Shown here piece by piece: positions 32,604-35,368 of a stretch of DNA of 35,368 nucleotides. Under the pieces are notes generated by a model. The model searched no databases and was not told the DNA's origin. It saw nothing but the letters and a program-made list of their open reading frames with translations. A program made the translations under genes and the position numbers. Each line of letters begins with the position of its first letter. Position 1 is the stretch's first letter. Origin of the DNA: Pelobacter sp. UBA6812 (GTDB lineage Bacteria; Desulfobacterota; Desulfuromonadia; Desulfuromonadales; Syntrophotaleaceae); the NCBI GenBank assembly GCA_002452265.1, contig DKEW01000046.1, forward strand, positions 1-35,368. Direction: 5' to 3'.

Positions 32604-33620
32604 ATGAAGCGCATTCTCTGTTGCATGTTGCTGGGGTTATCGCTGCTGCTGACAGCATGCGGTGATCGCTACATTGACGACCGTGCCGGGTTGATGAGTG
32701 CGGATGAGCAGTCACGGCTGCAGGTCTTTCAGAAGAAACTGCTGCAGGAACTAGATATCGAACTGCAGGTGGTGGTGCTCGATGCCAGCCCCGGTGATCT
32801 CGACACGGCGGCGGTGGAGTTGTTCGATGAGCGCGGCATAGGTAAGCGTACCAAGGGTGCGCGCGGGGCATTGCTGCTCATCGACCCGAGCGGGCGGCAG
32901 GTGCGCATGGAGATAGGCTACGACCTGGAGGGCATTTTCCCCGATGCTTTTGTCGGTTATATCGAGCAGCGCCAGATGGCGCCCTTTTTCGCCGCCGGGC
33001 GGGTCGCTGCCGGTATCGAGGCGACTGTCGAACTGGTAGTTGGCAAGGCCCTCGGGGCCATCGACGCAGGCAGTTATGCTCCTGACGAGACAGCGGGCGG
33101 TCTGGCACATCTCTCCGGCGGGGCAGGGGCCCGCAGCGCCGTTGGCATCGGTGACGGTGCGCCGGCAAAACCGACGCTGGATGATGCATCCCAGTTCGGT
33201 GCCCAGCCATCCCCGCAGCAGGCTCTGGCCGTTTACCTTGAAGTGCTGCGCGGACACATCAAAGATCCCAATCTGAAAGTTTATACCCCCGATACCCGTG
33301 ATTTTTTCCGCAAATGGCTGGTGACCGACGCCCAGCAGGACAACGAGCGGCGCAGTCTGGAGACCCATATCGGGCAGGGGCAGGTCTTGCAACGTGATGG
33401 CCGGGCGGTGATCCGCTTTCCGGTTACCGAGCGCGGCGCGGCGCCGTATTTCCTGGTGCAAGGGGAAGAGGGCTGGATGCTTGATTTTGCCTCCATGAGC
33501 AGGCTGGTCGGTTTCAACCACCGCAATCAGTGGCATCTGCGCAGCCTCGACCATCCCTTCATGTTCGCGTTTGAGGACTGGCAGTTTGACGGGAACGGGT
33601 TTCCTCGCTCTGGGCAGTAA
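32604..33620 (+). CDS. TPM-domain (YgcG-like) lipoprotein of unknown function
   Basis: A 338-residue exported lipoprotein with signal peptide and lipobox LTAC (lipidated C19). Residues ~22-155 form a TPM domain (YIDDRAGLMSADEQSRLQVF through FFAAGRVAAGIEATVELV); this family includes photosystem repair phosphatases and YgcG-like proteins. A glycine/alanine-rich linker (about 160-200) follows. Then a C-terminal region of about 140 residues that I do not recognise reads TPDTRDFFRKWLVTDAQQD and EEGWMLDFASMSRLV. The start is ATG 32604 with AAGGGAAGGG; an upstream ATG-like reading from 32580 lacks support. No YgcG-type C-terminal TM helix is present, so the lipid alone anchors it. Confidence 0.8.
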   Translation: MKRILCCMLLGLSLLLTACGDRYIDDRAGLMSADEQSRLQVFQKKLLQELDIELQVVVLDASPGDLDTAAVELFDERGIGKRTKGARGALLLIDPSGRQVRMEIGYDLEGIFPDAFVGYIEQRQMAPFFAAGRVAAGIEATVELVVGKALGAIDAGSYAPDETAGGLAHLSGGAGARSAVGIGDGAPAKPTLDDASQFGAQPSPQQALAVYLEVLRGHIKDPNLKVYTPDTRDFFRKWLVTDAQQDNERRSLETHIGQGQVLQRDGRAVIRFPVTERGAAPYFLVQGEEGWMLDFASMSRLVGFNHRNQWHLRSLDHPFMFAFEDWQFDGNGFPRSGQ

Positions 33621-33666
33621 TTCTGCTGTTGCACTTGGGTGCGTGCAAACCATACCAAAATCTATC

Positions 33667-33763
33667 TCGCACAAAGCCACAAAGACACTAAGGATGACAC
33701 CCCGAAAAAGCCATAAATCCGAAGAATGTTAAGGCTTCTTCGTGACTCCGTGGCTTCGTGCGA
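33667..33763. repeat. Dispersed inverted repeat, family B copy 3
   Basis: Arms 33667-33694 and 33736-33763 are near-perfect reverse complements over 28 bases, including TCGCACAAAGCCACA on the left. A partial third arm of related sequence (TTTGTGTCTTC) follows near 33817-33827. The rest of 33621-33873 shows no gene. It lies between convergent TPM lipoprotein and mntP genes. Confidence 0.65.
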
Positions 33764-33873
33764 AAAATCAGACGTCGTTTTTGCCGTGTCTTTGTTCCCG
33801 CTTTTCTTCGCGCCTTTGTGTCTTCAAATGAGTAAAGAATTACCTCTGTTATGGCTTAGAATTCAGGTAAATC

Positions 33874-34440
33874 CTACATCCCCAAAGTATGTTCCCAGAG
33901 GATCTTGAGTCCGATCCCGATCAGGATCACCCCCCCCGCGATCTCCACCCGCTGGCCCCAGCGCGAACCGACGCGGCGGCCGAGCAGCATGCCGACAATC
34001 GTCATGATCCCCGCAATCAGGCCGATGATCAACGCCGGGAACCATACCGAGATGCCGACAATCGCCAATGACAGGCCCACCGCCAGGGCATCGATGCTGG
34101 TCGCGATGGACAGCATCACCAGCGACATGCCGCGCGTCGGGTCATCCCGCGATTCGCGGCTTTCCTCATCCTGGAACGCCTCATGGATCATCTTGCCGCC
34201 GACAAACGCCAGCAATCCGAAAGCCACCCAGTGATCGTAGGTTTCGATCCAGCGCTGTACGGTCAGACCGGCCAGCCAGCCGATAATAGGCATTAGCGCC
34301 TGAAACAGGCCGAAATGCCAACCGAGCCGAAACAGATGGCGTCCGGTGAGGCGCTCAAGGGTCAACCCGCAGCCAAGCGCCACTGCAAAGGCATCCATGG
34401 CCAAAGCGAGGGCCAGACCGAAAAGGGTAATCATATCCAT
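33874..34440 (-). CDS. mntP: Manganese efflux pump MntP
   Basis: A six-helix inner-membrane Mn2+ exporter of 188 residues, the standard length. It shows the duplicated MntP architecture with conserved acidic intramembrane motifs: LALAMDAFAVALGCG near residues 10-24 and ATSIDALAVGLSLA near 112-126. A cytoplasmic charged loop, DEESRESRDD, sits between the halves. The ATG at 34440 is preceded, on the minus strand, by GAGGATATTTTTT. I see no yybP-ykoY manganese riboswitch in the leader; instead a long inverted repeat lies in the divergent region. It protects against manganese overload. Confidence 0.92.
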   Translation of the reverse strand: MDMITLFGLALALAMDAFAVALGCGLTLERLTGRHLFRLGWHFGLFQALMPIIGWLAGLTVQRWIETYDHWVAFGLLAFVGGKMIHEAFQDEESRESRDDPTRGMSLVMLSIATSIDALAVGLSLAIVGISVWFPALIIGLIAGIMTIVGMLLGRRVGSRWGQRVEIAGGVILIGIGLKILWEHTLGM

Positions 34441-34516
34441 AAAAAATATCCTCTAGTGTACGGCATGTTTGTTGTGACACGGGCGGTTTAGCAGTCTTCG
34501 CGAAAGATGTCAACCT

Positions 34517-34556
34517 GCGTTGCAGTACAAATATAATGGGACTTGTACTGCAACGC
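34517..34556. promoter_or_regulatory. Perfect 14-bp inverted repeat between mntP and the Dsb-like gene
   Basis: GCGTTGCAGTACAA (34517-34530) and TTGTACTGCAACGC (34543-34556) are exact reverse complements around a 12-nt centre that contains TATAAT (34532-34537). The position between two divergent genes suits an operator controlling one or both. No T tract follows, so it is not a terminator. No known regulator motif matches. Confidence 0.55.
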
Positions 34557-34624
34557 ACTCCGTTATAACATTGCCCAGATCTTACCGGGCGGTTCCGAAA
34601 AAAAATATTTGGAGAGGACATATC

Positions 34625-35368
34625 ATGAAATCGTTGCTTGTTTTTGTTGTTATGTTGTTTTGTGCTTCACCCTGTTGGGCCTTCCCAAAGGAAAGCTGCG
34701 GTGAGCAGCGCTGCGTCGACTGTCATACCCTGACGAAGGAAGAAGCCCAATACCTGCTTGGCAAACAAGCCGACCAGGTGCTGAATATCGAACCTTCCGA
34801 AGTGCAGGCTTTATGGGTGGTCGAGGTTGAAAAAAAGGGCAAGCGTTTCCCTGTTTATGTCGATTTTACCAAGAGCTTCGTCATGCGCGGTGAGATCCTG
34901 CGCCTCAAGGACGGTGAGAATATCACCACCCAGCGCATCGCCAGCCTCAACCGGGTCGATGTCGCCTCTATCCCTCTTGCCGATGCCTTGATCCTCGGCA
35001 AAGCCAAAGCACCGAAAAAGGTTATCGTCTTTACCGACCCGCAGTGCAGTTATTGTAAAAAACTTCACGCCGAGATGAAAAAAGTGGTGGCCCTGGATCC
35101 GAGCATCGCCTTTTACATCAAGATGATGCCCCTCAATATTCATCCGGAAGCCTACATGATCGCCAAAAGCATCGTCTGTAACCGTTCCCTGGCCATGCTG
35201 GAGGAAAGCTTCGCCGATCGCTCCGTGCCGCCGCCATTGTGCCGGGGGGAAGCCGTCGACCAGACTCTCGCCCTGGCCCGCAAACTCGGCTTTAATTCCA
35301 CACCGACCCTTGTGATGCCCGACGGTCGCCCGTTCTCCGGTTTTCGCGATGCTGCGACGCTGCTCAAG
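34625..35368 (+). CDS. DsbC/DsbG-like thioredoxin-fold protein with CxxCH motif (3' end outside window)
   Basis: An incomplete gene: 248 residues are read from ATG 34625 to the window edge without a stop. A signal peptide (about 1-19, ending CWAF) is followed by CVDCH at residues 30-34, a c-type heme-binding pattern. Next comes a DsbC-like dimerisation region (about 35-120) and a thioredoxin domain with active site C141-S-Y-C144 (DPQCSYCKKLH) and the cis-proline in NSTPTLVM. An extra cysteine pair (IVC...PLC) recalls the structural disulfide of DsbC. It probably isomerises or reduces disulfides in the periplasm, perhaps for cytochrome maturation. GGAGAGG precedes the start. Whether CVDCH carries heme or is a redox cysteine pair is open. 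Confidence 0.85.
   Translation, partial: MKSLLVFVVMLFCASPCWAFPKESCGEQRCVDCHTLTKEEAQYLLGKQADQVLNIEPSEVQALWVVEVEKKGKRFPVYVDFTKSFVMRGEILRLKDGENITTQRIASLNRVDVASIPLADALILGKAKAPKKVIVFTDPQCSYCKKLHAEMKKVVALDPSIAFYIKMMPLNIHPEAYMIAKSIVCNRSLAMLEESFADRSVPPPLCRGEAVDQTLALARKLGFNSTPTLVMPDGRPFSGFRDAATLLK

Noticed and set aside
34441..34624. yybP-ykoY manganese riboswitch upstream of mntP
   Set aside because: The conserved core of that riboswitch is not seen on the minus strand; only the long inverted repeat is present.

Overview
The window reads as a chromosomal segment of a diazotrophic, strictly anaerobic member of the Desulfuromonadota, most like the Pelobacter/Syntrophotalea/Desulfuromonas group. This is inferred from gene content (DraT/DraG with an ANTAR regulator, a Wtp-type tungstate ABC system, hopanoid tailoring genes, a CxxCH-tagged Dsb-like protein) and from dispersed inverted repeats resembling those of that group. 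No marker gene fixes the species. No tRNA, rRNA, CRISPR array, insertion sequence or phage gene is visible.

Layout. (1) 49-2335, minus strand: a tightly overlapping operon of an ANTAR response regulator, draT and draG, which switches nitrogenase reductase by reversible ADP-ribosylation. It has a sigma-54-like -24/-12 element upstream. A plus-strand ADP-ribosylglycohydrolase paralogue that has lost both metal-binding motifs is divergent to it (2532-3659). (2) 3815-8304: a VTT/DedA-like membrane protein; a 1014-residue fusion of radical SAM, ArsM-like methyltransferase and DUF5714 domains; and TrmO, which is bracketed by two copies of one inverted-repeat family. (3) 8688-9834: an iron-sulfur flavoprotein and a divergent HxlR regulator with repeated operator-like sequence between them. 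(4) 10029-14193: tungstate/molybdate uptake (wtpA1-wtpB-wtpC-wtpA2). The promoter's -10 box lies inside a ModE-like operator, and the second binding protein has lost one predicted metal-ligand glutamate. (5) 14308-15384: a secreted protein of unknown function, then a strong terminator.

(6) 15644-23379: a hopanoid side-chain cluster, hpnO-hpnN-(PhnD-like)-(TatT-like lipoprotein)-hpnH-hpnG. A leader that can form two mutually exclusive hairpins lies in front of it, and two tandem FKBP/SlyD-type isomerases follow. HpnH and HpnG build and process adenosylhopane, HpnO makes aminohopanoid, and HpnN is the RND hopanoid exporter. The PhnD-like protein and the TatT-like lipoprotein are unexpected additions that could form a periplasmic relay. 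(7) 24713-27724: a periplasmic-sensing GGDEF-EAL protein. (8) 27991-34440: mogA, a DASS anion transporter, rlmKL, a TPM-domain lipoprotein and mntP (minus strand), with two further repeat loci. (9) 34625 to the window edge: an unfinished DsbC/DsbG-like gene with an added CxxCH motif.

Themes. Nitrogenase regulation, Mo/W uptake and mogA point to a metabolism rich in Mo/W enzymes. The best candidates for undescribed biology are the pseudo-ADP-ribosylhydrolase facing draTG, the radical SAM-ArsM-DUF5714 fusion, the PhnD/TatT pair inside the hopanoid operon, and the divergent WtpA paralogue. All functions are read from motifs and context; no searches were run.
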